From SG8-30 sp964406445 (GTDB lineage Bacteria > Pseudomonadota > Gammaproteobacteria > Steroidobacterales > Steroidobacteraceae), in contig CAYORU010000003.1 in the NCBI GenBank assembly GCA_964406445.1, positions 115,647 through 179,646 on the forward strand: a DNA stretch of 64,000 nt. Direction: 5' to 3'. Both the position numbers and the translations under genes were made by a program. Positions 46,042 through 53,931 of the stretch are shown here, one piece after another (position 1 is the first letter of the stretch; the number at the start of each line of letters is the position of its first letter). The notes below the pieces were generated by a model. That model searched no databases. It was not told the DNA's origin and saw nothing but the letters and a program-made list of their open reading frames with translations.

Positions 46042-46704
46042 ATGCTCGACACGCACCGCGACCGCCTGCTGCGCTTCGTGCTGAAGCCGCTCGTCTACCT
46101 GGCGGGCGTCGGGCCGTTCGCCTACGTTGCGGCCGGCATCGCAGGCGTGGGCGGCGTGGAGCTCGGCGCGAACCCCGTCGAGGAGATCCTCGACACGCTC
46201 GGGATCTGGGGGCTTTATTTCCTCCTCGCGACGCTCGCCGTCACGCCGATCCGGCAGCTGACCGGCTGGACGAAGCTGATCACCCTGCGCCGCCCGCTCG
46301 GCCTCGCCGCCTTCTTCTGCGTGCTCGGCCACTTTCTCTTTTACCTCGTCGTCGACCGTGCGCTCGAGTTCGACACCATCGGCGAGGACATCGTGAAGCG
46401 CCCCTTCATCACGGTCGGTTTCGCGGCGCTCCTGATCCTGACGCCGCTGGCGCTGACCTCGACCCAGCGCGCCATGCGCCGCCTCGGGCGGCGCTGGCAG
46501 AAGCTGCACCGGCTGGTCTACGTCGCCGCCTTCCTCGGCTGCCTGCACTACGCCTGGCAGGTGAAGGCCGACCTGCGCGAGCCGATGCTCTACTTCGCGA
46601 TCCTGGCGGTCCTGCTCGGCTGGCGGTGGGTCGAGCGCCGCAAGCGCGCGCGGAGGTCAGGCCTCGATCAGGCGCACGCGCTCCCCGTAAGCAGCAACGG
46701 CTGA
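46042..46704 (+). CDS. msrQ: haem-binding membrane subunit MsrQ
   Basis: This 220-residue protein has about six helices and is the YedZ-type quinol-linked electron donor to MsrP. Conserved segments are LGIWGLYFLLATLAVTPIRQLTG, LRRPLGLAAFFCVLGHFLFYL (haem His), WQKLHRLVYVAAFLGCLHYAW (two haem His). The family end is near WRWVERRKRAR. The last 15 residues (SGLDQAHALPVSSNG) are encoded by the antisense of the vapC-like 3' end, so the native C-terminus appears replaced. Confidence 0.94.
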   Translation: MLDTHRDRLLRFVLKPLVYLAGVGPFAYVAAGIAGVGGVELGANPVEEILDTLGIWGLYFLLATLAVTPIRQLTGWTKLITLRRPLGLAAFFCVLGHFLFYLVVDRALEFDTIGEDIVKRPFITVGFAALLILTPLALTSTQRAMRRLGRRWQKLHRLVYVAAFLGCLHYAWQVKADLREPMLYFAILAVLLGWRWVERRKRARRSGLDQAHALPVSSNG

Positions 46705-47037
46705 GTCATTCGTCACGAGCTCGAGCGACTCGAGTCGCGCCTGGGCCACCAGCAGACGATCGAATGGGTCCTTGTGCCGCAGCGGGAGTCGGCCGACCGC
46801 GGCTGCGTGCGCCCCTGTTATCGCAAGCGGCAGGAAACCGGCCGGCTCGAGCGCGTCCAAAACCGCCGCAGGGTCGATGTCGATCTTGCCGATGGCGTTC
46901 TTGATCGCGATCTCCCAGATCGACGCGACGCTGACGTACGCGTCAGTGTCATCGAGTTCGCGCCGAAAATCCGCCGGCAAACGCCGCGGGTCGGCGAGCG
47001 CCCACAACAGGAGATGAGTGTCGAGAAGCACCGCCAC
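46657..47037 (-). CDS. PIN-domain toxin (VapC-like)
   Basis: This 126-residue putative RNase has acidic centre D6 (VLLDTHLLLWAL), E in SVASIWEIAIK, D in HKDPFDRLLVAQA and the distal VTNDSAVAAYG. The HKDPFDRLL motif marks the PIN subgroup paired with Phd/YefM-like antitoxins. ATG 47037 is 2 nt after the antitoxin stop. Its 3' end overlaps msrQ by 48 nt on the opposite strand. Confidence 0.92.
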   Translation of the reverse strand: MAVLLDTHLLLWALADPRRLPADFRRELDDTDAYVSVASIWEIAIKNAIGKIDIDPAAVLDALEPAGFLPLAITGAHAAAVGRLPLRHKDPFDRLLVAQARLESLELVTNDSAVAAYGERVRLIEA

Positions 47038-47039
47038 GT

Positions 47040-47279
47040 TCAGCCGTTCTCGAAAGACTCGACGACACCTTGCGGCAACGGTCCGTTGAAGTTCGCCGGC
47101 ACGCGGAACTGGCCCCTGAGCAGCCCAAGCTTCTTGGGCTTCGGCTTGCGCGCGAGCGGGACCAGTCGCGCAACGGGCCTGCCTGCCCTCGCGATGATCA
47201 CCTCGTCTCCACCGGCGGCCTCTTCGACGAGCCGCGAGAGATGGGTCTTCGCCTCATGAATGTTGACGGTCTTGGGCAT
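47040..47279 (-). CDS. Phd/YefM-family antitoxin
   Basis: This 79-residue protein opens TVNIHEAKTHLSRLVEEAAGGDEVIIARAGRPVARLVPL, the classic Phd/YefM DNA-binding domain. A Lys/Pro-rich linker (KPKPKKLGLLRGQF) and a C-terminal toxin-wrapping tail follow. It would repress its own promoter and neutralise the PIN toxin 2 nt downstream. Confidence 0.93.
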   Translation of the reverse strand: MPKTVNIHEAKTHLSRLVEEAAGGDEVIIARAGRPVARLVPLARKPKPKKLGLLRGQFRVPANFNGPLPQGVVESFENG

Positions 47280-47305
47280 GGCAAACCCGCGGTCAGGATA
47301 ATTTA

Positions 47306-47317
47306 ACTAAACTTAGT
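47306..47317 (-). promoter_or_regulatory. AT-rich 5-2-5 dyad (ACTAA-AC-TTAGT), probable antitoxin operator
   Basis: It lies 27 bp upstream of the antitoxin ATG in a short A/T-rich patch (about 47297-47322) unlike its surroundings, where the promoter should be. Phd-type antitoxins bind such small palindromes. Confidence 0.5.
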
Positions 47318-47610
47318 CTAGTCCGGTACTGAGCGTCGTGCAATGCCCTGCCCGCAAGCTCCATGACGGATGGCTCCGGAGGACCGGGCGGTTCATTGAC
47401 CAGCGCACCCAGGTCGATCGCGTCTACCGGCCCGTCCCGGTCCTTCTGGGGCGCCACACAAGCGTCCGGCGCGGCGATTCGCCAAGACTTACTGAGCGAC
47501 AAGTAGAACCATCTCCGGCCGGCAGACGCCGAAGCCAGACTCTGGGGCCGATTCCATAACCTGTTCCGTTCCTGCATTCATCAGGCGCGGCCGGATGACC
47601 GCTGCTGCGG
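47318..47610. other. intergenic stretch without a convincing gene
   Basis: Three short overlapping frames exist here, on both strands. None shows a family motif, a ribosome-binding site or consistent third-position bias. The region could be a decayed remnant left by insertion of the toxin-antitoxin pair. I see no RNA gene or repeat. Confidence 0.5.
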
Positions 47611-48483
47611 CTACCCTCTTCGCTCAACTCTCGCCGCAATCACGATCCCCGCTAGCACCAGCGCTCCGCCGGCCGCCGTCGCGGCGGTGACGGCCTCGCC
47701 CAGCAGCAGCCAGGCGAACAACCCCGCGAGCAGCGGCTCGCCCGCGAGCGTGACGGCGACGAAGGCGGGCTTCAGGTGCCTAAGCGACCAGTTGTAGCCG
47801 CTGTGGCCGAGGAGCTGGGAGACGAGCGCCATGCCGGCGAGCGCGGCCCAGGTGCCACCCGCGAAGCCGTGCCATTGCAGGCCTGACAGCAGCGTCGCCA
47901 CCCAGAGCGTCACGGCCGCAGACCCGTAGGCGATCGCGACGTAGGGCAGGAAGGGCAGCGAGCGCTGCGCGCCGCGCGCGAGCAGCAGGTAGCCGGCCAT
48001 GGCGACGGCGCCGGCGAGTGCCAGCGCGTGGCCGATGTTCGGGCCACCCGATGCGAGGTCGCCGCCCGCAAGCACCGCGCTGCCGCAGACGACGAGACCC
48101 ACCGATACCCAAGTCGCGGGTCCCGGCCGGTCGCGGCCGGTGAGCCAGCCGATCACGGCAACCCAGACCGGCGCGGTGGTCACGAGCAGCACGCTCTGCG
48201 CGACCGGCAGGTGCTCGAGGGAGGCGATCCAGGTCGCGAAGTGAACGGAGAGCAGCATGCCGGCGCCGATCGCGAGCGCGACGTCGGCCCGCGTCCCGCC
48301 CGGACGTCTGTGACCGAAGGCGAGCGCCGCCGGCGCCACGAGGAGCGCGGCGAGGCCGACGCGCCAGGCGGCGATCACCAGCGCCGGGGCGTCGGCGAAG
48401 CGCGCGAAAATCGAGCCAAAGGAAACGGCGACGAGCGCGAAGCCGAGCACCGCGTAGGGCAACGCGGCGCCCGCGCTGCGCAT
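47611..48483 (-). CDS. EamA/DMT-family transporter
   Basis: This 290-residue protein has ten hydrophobic helices in two EamA repeats: VLGFALVAVSFGSIFARFA ... LVTTAPVWVAVIGWL and GHALALAGAVAMAGYLLLARG ... LAGEPLLAGLFAWLLLGEAVT. Such carriers export amino acids or other metabolites. Being 4 nt downstream of the class I DAHP synthase stop, an aromatic compound is a reasonable guess, no more. ATG 48483 is used. Confidence 0.88.
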   Translation of the reverse strand: MRSAGAALPYAVLGFALVAVSFGSIFARFADAPALVIAAWRVGLAALLVAPAALAFGHRRPGGTRADVALAIGAGMLLSVHFATWIASLEHLPVAQSVLLVTTAPVWVAVIGWLTGRDRPGPATWVSVGLVVCGSAVLAGGDLASGGPNIGHALALAGAVAMAGYLLLARGAQRSLPFLPYVAIAYGSAAVTLWVATLLSGLQWHGFAGGTWAALAGMALVSQLLGHSGYNWSLRHLKPAFVAVTLAGEPLLAGLFAWLLLGEAVTAATAAGGALVLAGIVIAARVERRG

Positions 48484-48487
48484 CGGC

Positions 48488-49582
48488 TCAGCCCGCCTGC
48501 GCCCCGCGGGCGAGCGAGGGCACGATGCGCGGGCAGCCCGCCAGCTTCTGGTGCAGCCCAAGCAGCAGCTGCTCGGTCGCCTTCCAGTCGATGCAGGCGT
48601 CGGTGACCGACACGCCGTAGCGGAGCGCGGAAAGGTCGGCCGGGATCGGCTGGTTGCCCCAGCCGAGGTGGCTCTCGAGCATGAGCCCCACGATGGACTG
48701 GTTGCCCTCGAGCACCTGGTTCACGCAATTGTCCGCGACCAGCGGCTGCAACCCCGGGTCCTTGTTCGAGTTGCCGTGGCTGCAGTCGACCACGATGTTG
48801 CCGGGCAGGCCGGCCTTGGCGAGCTCCTGCTCGGCGAGCGCGACGCTGACCGAGTCGTAGTTGGTGCGCCCGCCGCCGCCGCGCAGCACGATGTGCCCGT
48901 AGCTGTTGCCGCGGGTGCGGAACACCGCCGACTGGCCCTGCTGGGTGACGCCGAGGAAGTGGTGCGGGCTTCGCACCGACTGCAGCGCGTTGATGGCCAC
49001 CGTCAACGTGCCGTCGGTGCCGTTCTTGAAGCCGACCGGCGTGGAGAGCCCCGAGGCCATCTCGCGGTGGGTCTGCGACTCGGTGGTGCGCGCCCCGATC
49101 GCCGTCCAGGTGACCGCGTCACCGAGGTACTGCGGCATGATCGGGTCGAGCGCCTCGGTCGCGGCCGGCAGGCCCATCTCCGCGAGCTCGACCAGCAGCC
49201 CGCGCGCGAGCCGAAGCCCCTTCTCGATGTGGAAGGAGTCGTCCATGTCCGGGTCGTTGATCAGGCCCTTCCAGCCGACCGTGGTGCGCGGCTTCTCGAA
49301 ATAGACGCGCATGACGAGGTAGAGCGTACGGCTCACCCGCTCGGCCAGCGCCTTGAGCCGCCCGGCGTACTCGCGCGCGGCATCGAGGTCGTGGATCGAG
49401 CAGGGGCCGACCACGACGAAGAGCCGCGGGTCCCTGCGGTCCAGGATGCCGCGGATGGCGTCGCGGGCCGAATACACGAACGCCTCGCCGGCCGCCGACA
49501 GCGGCAGCTCGGCACGCACCTCCTCGGGGGTGGGCAGCAGCTCGCTCGAAAGGACGTTGACGTTGTGCAGGCGGCTCGACAT
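48488..49582 (-). CDS. 3-deoxy-7-phosphoheptulonate synthase, class I (AroFGH type)
   Basis: This 364-residue enzyme has VVVGPCSIHDLDAAREYAGRL, MRVYFEKPRTTVGWKGLINDP, GARTTESQTHREMASGLSTPVGFKNGTDG and VDCSHGNSNKD, all diagnostic. I cannot tell the feedback specificity (Phe, Tyr or Trp) from sequence. Start ATG 49582 is fixed by an extended -10 at 49613-49621 that leaves a 24-nt leader; an ATG at 49633 lies upstream of that promoter. It co-exists with a class II isozyme. Confidence 0.95.
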   Translation of the reverse strand: MSSRLHNVNVLSSELLPTPEEVRAELPLSAAGEAFVYSARDAIRGILDRRDPRLFVVVGPCSIHDLDAAREYAGRLKALAERVSRTLYLVMRVYFEKPRTTVGWKGLINDPDMDDSFHIEKGLRLARGLLVELAEMGLPAATEALDPIMPQYLGDAVTWTAIGARTTESQTHREMASGLSTPVGFKNGTDGTLTVAINALQSVRSPHHFLGVTQQGQSAVFRTRGNSYGHIVLRGGGGRTNYDSVSVALAEQELAKAGLPGNIVVDCSHGNSNKDPGLQPLVADNCVNQVLEGNQSIVGLMLESHLGWGNQPIPADLSALRYGVSVTDACIDWKATEQLLLGLHQKLAGCPRIVPSLARGAQAG

Positions 49583-49612
49583 GGGGGTCTCGCAGACGTA
49601 GACAGGCGCGGC

Positions 49613-49621
49613 AGTATAGCA
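49613..49621 (-). promoter_or_regulatory. extended -10 element for the class I DAHP synthase gene
   Basis: TGCTATACT on the minus strand (hexamer 49618-49613). Initiation near 49606 fits ATG 49582. Confidence 0.65.
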
Positions 49622-49645
49622 ACCGCGCTTCAAGCCAGGCCTCGA

Positions 49646-50038
49646 TCAGTAGCGGGCGGCGAGCACGTCCGTCTGCGCGAAATCCTGGCCCTTGAACAGT
49701 AGCGGCTCGCCGGTCACCCGCGACAGCGCGTAGGCGAAGCAGTCGCCGAAGTTGAGCGAAGCCGCATGCCGGCCCTTGCCGAAGCGACGCCAGGCCTCGC
49801 GCGCCACCTCGGCCTGCCCAGTCGACACGGCCTCGACCGAAAGCCCGGCCTTGGCGACGAGCAAGTCGAATTCCCGGCCACCCGCCGGGCCGTAGCGGGA
49901 TTCGATGACGATTCCGGCCTCGACCAGCGTCGCGGCCGAGATGAGCCGGACCGGGTCCGCCTCGAGCGCGGCGGCGATGCGCGCGGCCTCGGGCTCCATG
50001 CCGAGCAGCGCGACGATGGCGGAAGTGTCGACGACCAC
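49646..50038 (-). CDS. vapC: VapC-family PIN-domain toxin
   Basis: This 130-residue toxin has acidic residues D4 (VVDTSAIVALL), E in SAATLVEAGIVI, D in LNFGDCFAYALS and D in LLFKGQDFAQTD. The NFGDCFAYA and LLFKGxDFxxTD blocks define the large VapC group paired with Rv0623-type VapB. GTG 50038 lies 10 nt after the vapB stop. Confidence 0.94.
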   Translation of the reverse strand: MVVDTSAIVALLGMEPEAARIAAALEADPVRLISAATLVEAGIVIESRYGPAGGREFDLLVAKAGLSVEAVSTGQAEVAREAWRRFGKGRHAASLNFGDCFAYALSRVTGEPLLFKGQDFAQTDVLAARY

Positions 50039-50048
50039 CCTGCGCGCC

Positions 50049-50300
50049 TCAGCGCGGCAGCCCGTGCTCGTCGAAGCCGACGATGTCCTCGGGGCTGCGC
50101 GAATCGCGAACCGCGAGGCCCGCGCAACGCTCGCCGATCTTCAGCATTTCGTCGGCGAGTCGCGGCCCGCGCGCGCGGCGCAGCCGGGCCAGCCGTTCGC
50201 GCAATGCCTGCACGATCGCCGCCGTCAGGGTCTCGCCGGTCGCTTTCGCGACCTCGCGGGCCAGCCGGTCGGCTTCGGGATCCTTGATGCTGAGCGCCAT
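50049..50300 (-). CDS. vapB: VapB-family antitoxin (Rv0623/PSK type)
   Basis: This 83-residue protein opens LSIKDPEADRLAREVAKATGETLTAAIVQALRERL, the ribbon-helix-helix-like PSK domain. The C-terminal part (SPEDIVGFDEHGLP) is the toxin-binding tail. It should autoregulate through the A/T-rich dyad upstream. No Shine-Dalgarno precedes ATG 50300. Confidence 0.94.
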   Translation of the reverse strand: MALSIKDPEADRLAREVAKATGETLTAAIVQALRERLARLRRARGPRLADEMLKIGERCAGLAVRDSRSPEDIVGFDEHGLPR

Positions 50301-50309
50301 GATGCAGAG

Positions 50310-50337
50310 GTATATAAAGATAGAAGACTGTATATAC
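50310..50337 (-). promoter_or_regulatory. vapBC promoter/operator: GTATATA-N14-TATATAC
   Basis: Perfect 7-bp inverted arms (50310-50316, 50331-50337) lie in the most A/T-rich patch of the window, 10-40 bp upstream of vapB. TATATA/TATACC can serve as -10, giving a leader of only a few nucleotides. Confidence 0.6.
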
Positions 50338-50371
50338 TAGCGGGGGCGCAGCGGGGTGTAAACAACGGCAC

Positions 50372-51109
50372 TCAGCGCACCGCCCACCCCGGCACGTGGC
50401 GCCAGCCGCGCGCGAGCGCCTGGTCGAGGGCCCTCCAGTCCGGCTCCATGCGCTCGACCAGCTTCCAGAACCGCCGCGAGTGGTTCATGTGCACCGTGTG
50501 CGCGAGCTCGTGCGCGAGGAGGTAGCGCAGCACCTCCGGCCGCTGGAACATCAGGCAGGCATTGAGGCTGATGGTGCCGGAACGCGAGCAGCTGCCCCAG
50601 CGGGTGCGCTGGCGGCGCACCTGCACACGCTTGTACGAGAGGCCGTGGCGCGCCGCCTCGGCGGCGAGCGCAGGCGCGAGGTGGGCGTGCGCGGACCTGA
50701 GCAGCCAGCGCTGCAGGAGGTGGCGCACCAGCGCCTCGCGCGTGAGGTCGCCGCTGACGACGAGGCGCCCGTCGAGCACCCGAAGCCGCGGCGGATGCGG
50801 CGCCGCGCGGTACTCGACGGGCAGCCGAGTGCCGGTCGCGGCAAATGCGATCTCGCTCGGCAGCTGCGGCGTGGTGTCCACCTCGACGTGGCGGAACTCG
50901 TCCACCTTCCTCGCGATCCACGCGCGATGGCGCGCCACGAACTGCTCGACGAGGCGCGGCCGGGTGCCGGGCGGCACCACCACCTCCACGCGACCGCCGG
51001 GAAACACCCGCACGGTGAGTCGGCGCGCGCGGCCGCTGATGCGCACGCTCCAGGGCGCCTCCTGCGGCGCCGCGTCGAACAGGGCGAGCTGGCCGACGGC
51101 GCCAGTCAT
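50372..51109 (-). CDS. YgjP/SprT-like zinc metalloprotease (PF01863)
   Basis: This 245-residue protein has zinc motif LLAHELAHTVHMNHSRRFW (HELAH at 200-204, third ligand H210) and the preceding block RQRTRWGSCSRSGTISLNACLMF that defines the YgjP/DUF45 family. The N-terminal beta domain (SVRISGRARRLTVRVFPGGRVEVVVPPG) is also typical. The cellular target is unknown. ATG 51109 overlaps the fadH stop (ATGA). Confidence 0.92.
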   Translation of the reverse strand: MTGAVGQLALFDAAPQEAPWSVRISGRARRLTVRVFPGGRVEVVVPPGTRPRLVEQFVARHRAWIARKVDEFRHVEVDTTPQLPSEIAFAATGTRLPVEYRAAPHPPRLRVLDGRLVVSGDLTREALVRHLLQRWLLRSAHAHLAPALAAEAARHGLSYKRVQVRRQRTRWGSCSRSGTISLNACLMFQRPEVLRYLLAHELAHTVHMNHSRRFWKLVERMEPDWRALDQALARGWRHVPGWAVR

Positions 51110-53148
51110 CAGAACGACACCGCGAGTCGCGCGCCGTCGTCGATCGCCCGCTTGGCGTCGAGCTCGGCGGCGAGCTTGGCGCCGCCGATCAGGTGCACGC
51201 GCAGACCCGCGGCCGCAAGCGGCGCCTCGAGCTCGCGCAGCGGCTCCTGCCCGGCACACACCACGACGTTATCGACCGCCAGCACCTCGCGGCCCTTGGG
51301 GCCGTTGATGTGCAGGCCCGCGTCGTCGACGCCCTCGTACGACACCCTCGCCAGCATCCGCACGCCGCGGCGCTTGAGCGCGGTGCGGTGGATCCAGCCG
51401 GTGGTCTTGCCGAGGTCGCGGCCCGGCGCGGTCGGCTTGCGCTGCAGCAGCCAGATCTGCCGCGCCGAGGCCGGCGCGCGGCCGCCGTCCGGCATTAGCC
51501 CGCCGCGGGTCGTGAGCGTCATGTCGACACCCCACTCCGCCATGAAGGCGGGCACGTCGAGGCTCGCGTGCGGCGTATCGGGCCCGTGGCTCAGGAACTC
51601 GGCCACGTCGAAGCCGATGCCGCCGGCGCCGATGATCGCGACCGACCCGCCGACTGGGCGGCCGTGCGCGAGCACGTCGATGTAGGAGAGCACCTTCGGG
51701 TGGTCGAGGCCGGGGATCGCGGGCGTGCGCGGCAGGACGCCGGTGGCGAGCACGACCTCGTCGAAGCCCTCGGCGATCAAGGTGTCGGCGTCGGCGCGAA
51801 CGCCGAGGCGGACCTCGACGCCGGTGAGCTCGAGCCGGCGGCGGAAGTAGCGAAGCGTCTCGTCGAACTCTTCCTTGCCGGGAATGCGCCGCGCCATGTT
51901 GAACTGGCCGCCGATTGCGTCGGCGGCCTCGAACAGCACCACGCGGTGGCCGCGCGCGGCCGCCTCGGTCGCGGCCGACAGGCCTGCCGGGCCCGCGCCG
52001 ATGACGGCGACCCGCTTGGAGGCCGCCGCCTTGCCGCGCGGGAACTCGGTCTCGTGCCCGGCGCGCGGGTTGACCAGGCAGCTGGCGACCTTGTTCTCGA
52101 ACACGTGGTCGAGGCAGGCCTGGTTGCAGGCGACGCAGGTGTTGATCTCATCCGCCCGGCCGGCGGCGGCCTTGACGACGAAATCCGGGTCGGCAAGCAG
52201 CGGCCGCGCCATCGAGATCATGTCGGCATCGCCACGCGCGAGGACAGCCTCGGCGACCGCCGGGTCGTTGATCCGGTTGCTGGTCACGAGCGGCAGCTTG
52301 ACCGCGCCGCGCAGCCGCTGGGTGACCCAGGTGAAGGCGGCGCGCGGCACGCAGGTGGCTATGGTCGGGATGCGCGCCTCGTGCCAGCCGATGCCGGTGT
52401 TGATGATCGTGGCGCCGGCCGCCTCGACGGCGCGGGCGAGCTCGACCACCTCCTCCCAGCTGCTGCCGCCCTCGACGAGGTCGAGCATCGACAGGCGGTA
52501 GATGAGGATGAAGTCCGGGCCCGCCGCCTCGCGCACCCGGCGCACGATCTCGACCGCGAGGCGCATGCGGTTCGCATACGAGCCGCCCCAGTCGTCGTCG
52601 CGGCGGTTGGTGCGCGCGGCGATGAACTGGTTGATGAAGTAGCCCTCGGAGCCCATCACCTCGACGCCGTCGTAGCCCGCCTCGCGGGCGAGCGCCGCCG
52701 AGCGCGCGAAGGCGGCGATCTGCCGGCCGACGCCGAAGCGCGTCAGGCCGCGCGGCGCGAAAGGCGAGATCGGCGACTTCAGGCGCGAGGGCGCGACCGC
52801 GAGCGGGTGGTAGGCGTAGCGGCCGGTGTGCAGGATCTGCATGCAGACGCGGCCGCCGGCGCCGTGCACGGCCTCGGTCACCAGCCGATGGCGCGCCAGC
52901 TCGCGGCGGTTCGTCAGCTTGCCGGCGAAGGGCTTGGCCCAGCCGGCGACGTTCGGCGCGATGCCGCCGGTGACGATCAGCCCCACTCCGCCGCGCGCGC
53001 GGTCCTCGAAGTAGCGCGCGAGCTTCGGGTAGTCGTCCGCGCGGTCCTCGAGCCCGGTGTGCATCGAGCCCATGAGGACGCGGTTCGCGAGGGTCACGAA
53101 TCCCAGGTCGAGGGGCGCGAGCAGGTGCGGGTAAGGATTCGACGGCAC
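51109..53148 (-). CDS. fadH: NADPH-dependent 2,4-dienoyl-CoA reductase
   Basis: This 679-residue FMN/FAD/4Fe-4S enzyme is needed for oxidation of unsaturated fatty acids. The Old Yellow Enzyme-like barrel has Y170 (GSEGYFINQF) and H256 (GIGWHEARIPT), matching the E. coli catalytic Tyr/His. Cluster cysteines are C338, C341, C345 and C357. The FAD site is VIGAGPAGLSAA (382-393) and the NADPH site AIIGAGGIGFDVAEFL. It starts at GTG 53148. Full length as in E. coli (672). Confidence 0.95.
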   Translation of the reverse strand: MPSNPYPHLLAPLDLGFVTLANRVLMGSMHTGLEDRADDYPKLARYFEDRARGGVGLIVTGGIAPNVAGWAKPFAGKLTNRRELARHRLVTEAVHGAGGRVCMQILHTGRYAYHPLAVAPSRLKSPISPFAPRGLTRFGVGRQIAAFARSAALAREAGYDGVEVMGSEGYFINQFIAARTNRRDDDWGGSYANRMRLAVEIVRRVREAAGPDFILIYRLSMLDLVEGGSSWEEVVELARAVEAAGATIINTGIGWHEARIPTIATCVPRAAFTWVTQRLRGAVKLPLVTSNRINDPAVAEAVLARGDADMISMARPLLADPDFVVKAAAGRADEINTCVACNQACLDHVFENKVASCLVNPRAGHETEFPRGKAAASKRVAVIGAGPAGLSAATEAAARGHRVVLFEAADAIGGQFNMARRIPGKEEFDETLRYFRRRLELTGVEVRLGVRADADTLIAEGFDEVVLATGVLPRTPAIPGLDHPKVLSYIDVLAHGRPVGGSVAIIGAGGIGFDVAEFLSHGPDTPHASLDVPAFMAEWGVDMTLTTRGGLMPDGGRAPASARQIWLLQRKPTAPGRDLGKTTGWIHRTALKRRGVRMLARVSYEGVDDAGLHINGPKGREVLAVDNVVVCAGQEPLRELEAPLAAAGLRVHLIGGAKLAAELDAKRAIDDGARLAVSF

Positions 53149-53196
53149 GGGCGACGATGATACCAGCGGGGACCGCGCGCTTCGATGCCGGCGCGC

Positions 53197-53931
53197 TCAG
53201 CCGGGCAGGCGCTCGAGACGCTCCGCGAGGCGCAGGGCGAAGCCGTCGGCCACCCAGCCGGCCCAGGCCGCGCAGGCCTCCGCGTTCGGGTGAAAGCCGT
53301 CGCGGGAGAATGCCTCCCGCGCGAGCCTGCGCGGGAAGCTCACCACCTTCAGGCCGCGATAGCCGGTGAGGTCCACCGCGCGCTGCTGAAGCCGGCGAGA
53401 GCGGTCGCCGAGCAGGGTCGCAAGCGGCCGCGGCAGCGCCGGGAAGCTGTCGAGCGGCGGGATGCCGCCGAAGACGACCGCCGGCCGCCGCCGGGTGGCG
53501 ACGAGGCCGTCGACGAGGGCGGCCAGCTGGTCCTTGAACTGCTGCGGGGGCGTGCCGCGCACTGCGTCGTTGACGCCGACCGACAGCACCACGAACTCCG
53601 GTTCCCACTCGGCCGCGCGCGGCAGCAGCTCGGCGAGGATCGACGCCGCGGTCGCCCCGGAGCGTCCGACCGCGTTCCACTCGACCGCAGTGCCAGCCGC
53701 GGCGAGGCGTGCCGCTACCCGGCCGGTGAGCCCCTCGCGCTGGTGGCTCACGCCGACGCCGGCGATGATCGAATCGCCGAGCCCGGCGAGGCGCAGCGCC
53801 GCGCCCTCCCCGATGCGCCCCGTCACGCCCTCGGCGTCCGCCGGCCAGCCCGCCCGCAGCTTCGCATAGGCACCCTGCAGCAGCAGCAGCGGCGCCCACT
53901 TCCACCAGTGCCGCTCGTCGCGGGCCAGCAT
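53197..53931 (-). CDS. SGNH/GDSL hydrolase (esterase/lysophospholipase-like)
   Basis: This 244-residue protein has an N-terminal hydrophobic segment (WKWAPLLLLQGAY), then block I GLGDSIIAGVGV with nucleophile S54, block III SVGVND (N121) and block V DGFHPN with D211 and H214. It is the last gene of the HlyD-ABC operon and overlaps the permease stop by 1 nt. Compare E. coli, where the GDSL enzyme tesA neighbours the ybbAP ABC genes. It may process a lipid moved by the transporter. Confidence 0.88.
   Translation of the reverse strand: MLARDERHWWKWAPLLLLQGAYAKLRAGWPADAEGVTGRIGEGAALRLAGLGDSIIAGVGVSHQREGLTGRVAARLAAAGTAVEWNAVGRSGATAASILAELLPRAAEWEPEFVVLSVGVNDAVRGTPPQQFKDQLAALVDGLVATRRRPAVVFGGIPPLDSFPALPRPLATLLGDRSRRLQQRAVDLTGYRGLKVVSFPRRLAREAFSRDGFHPNAEACAAWAGWVADGFALRLAERLERLPG

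Noticed and set aside
47293..47577. Small minus-strand frame with an AIDLGALVNEPPGPPE-like segment
   Set aside because: No ribosome-binding site, no recognised family, and an overlapping frame of similar quality on the other strand.
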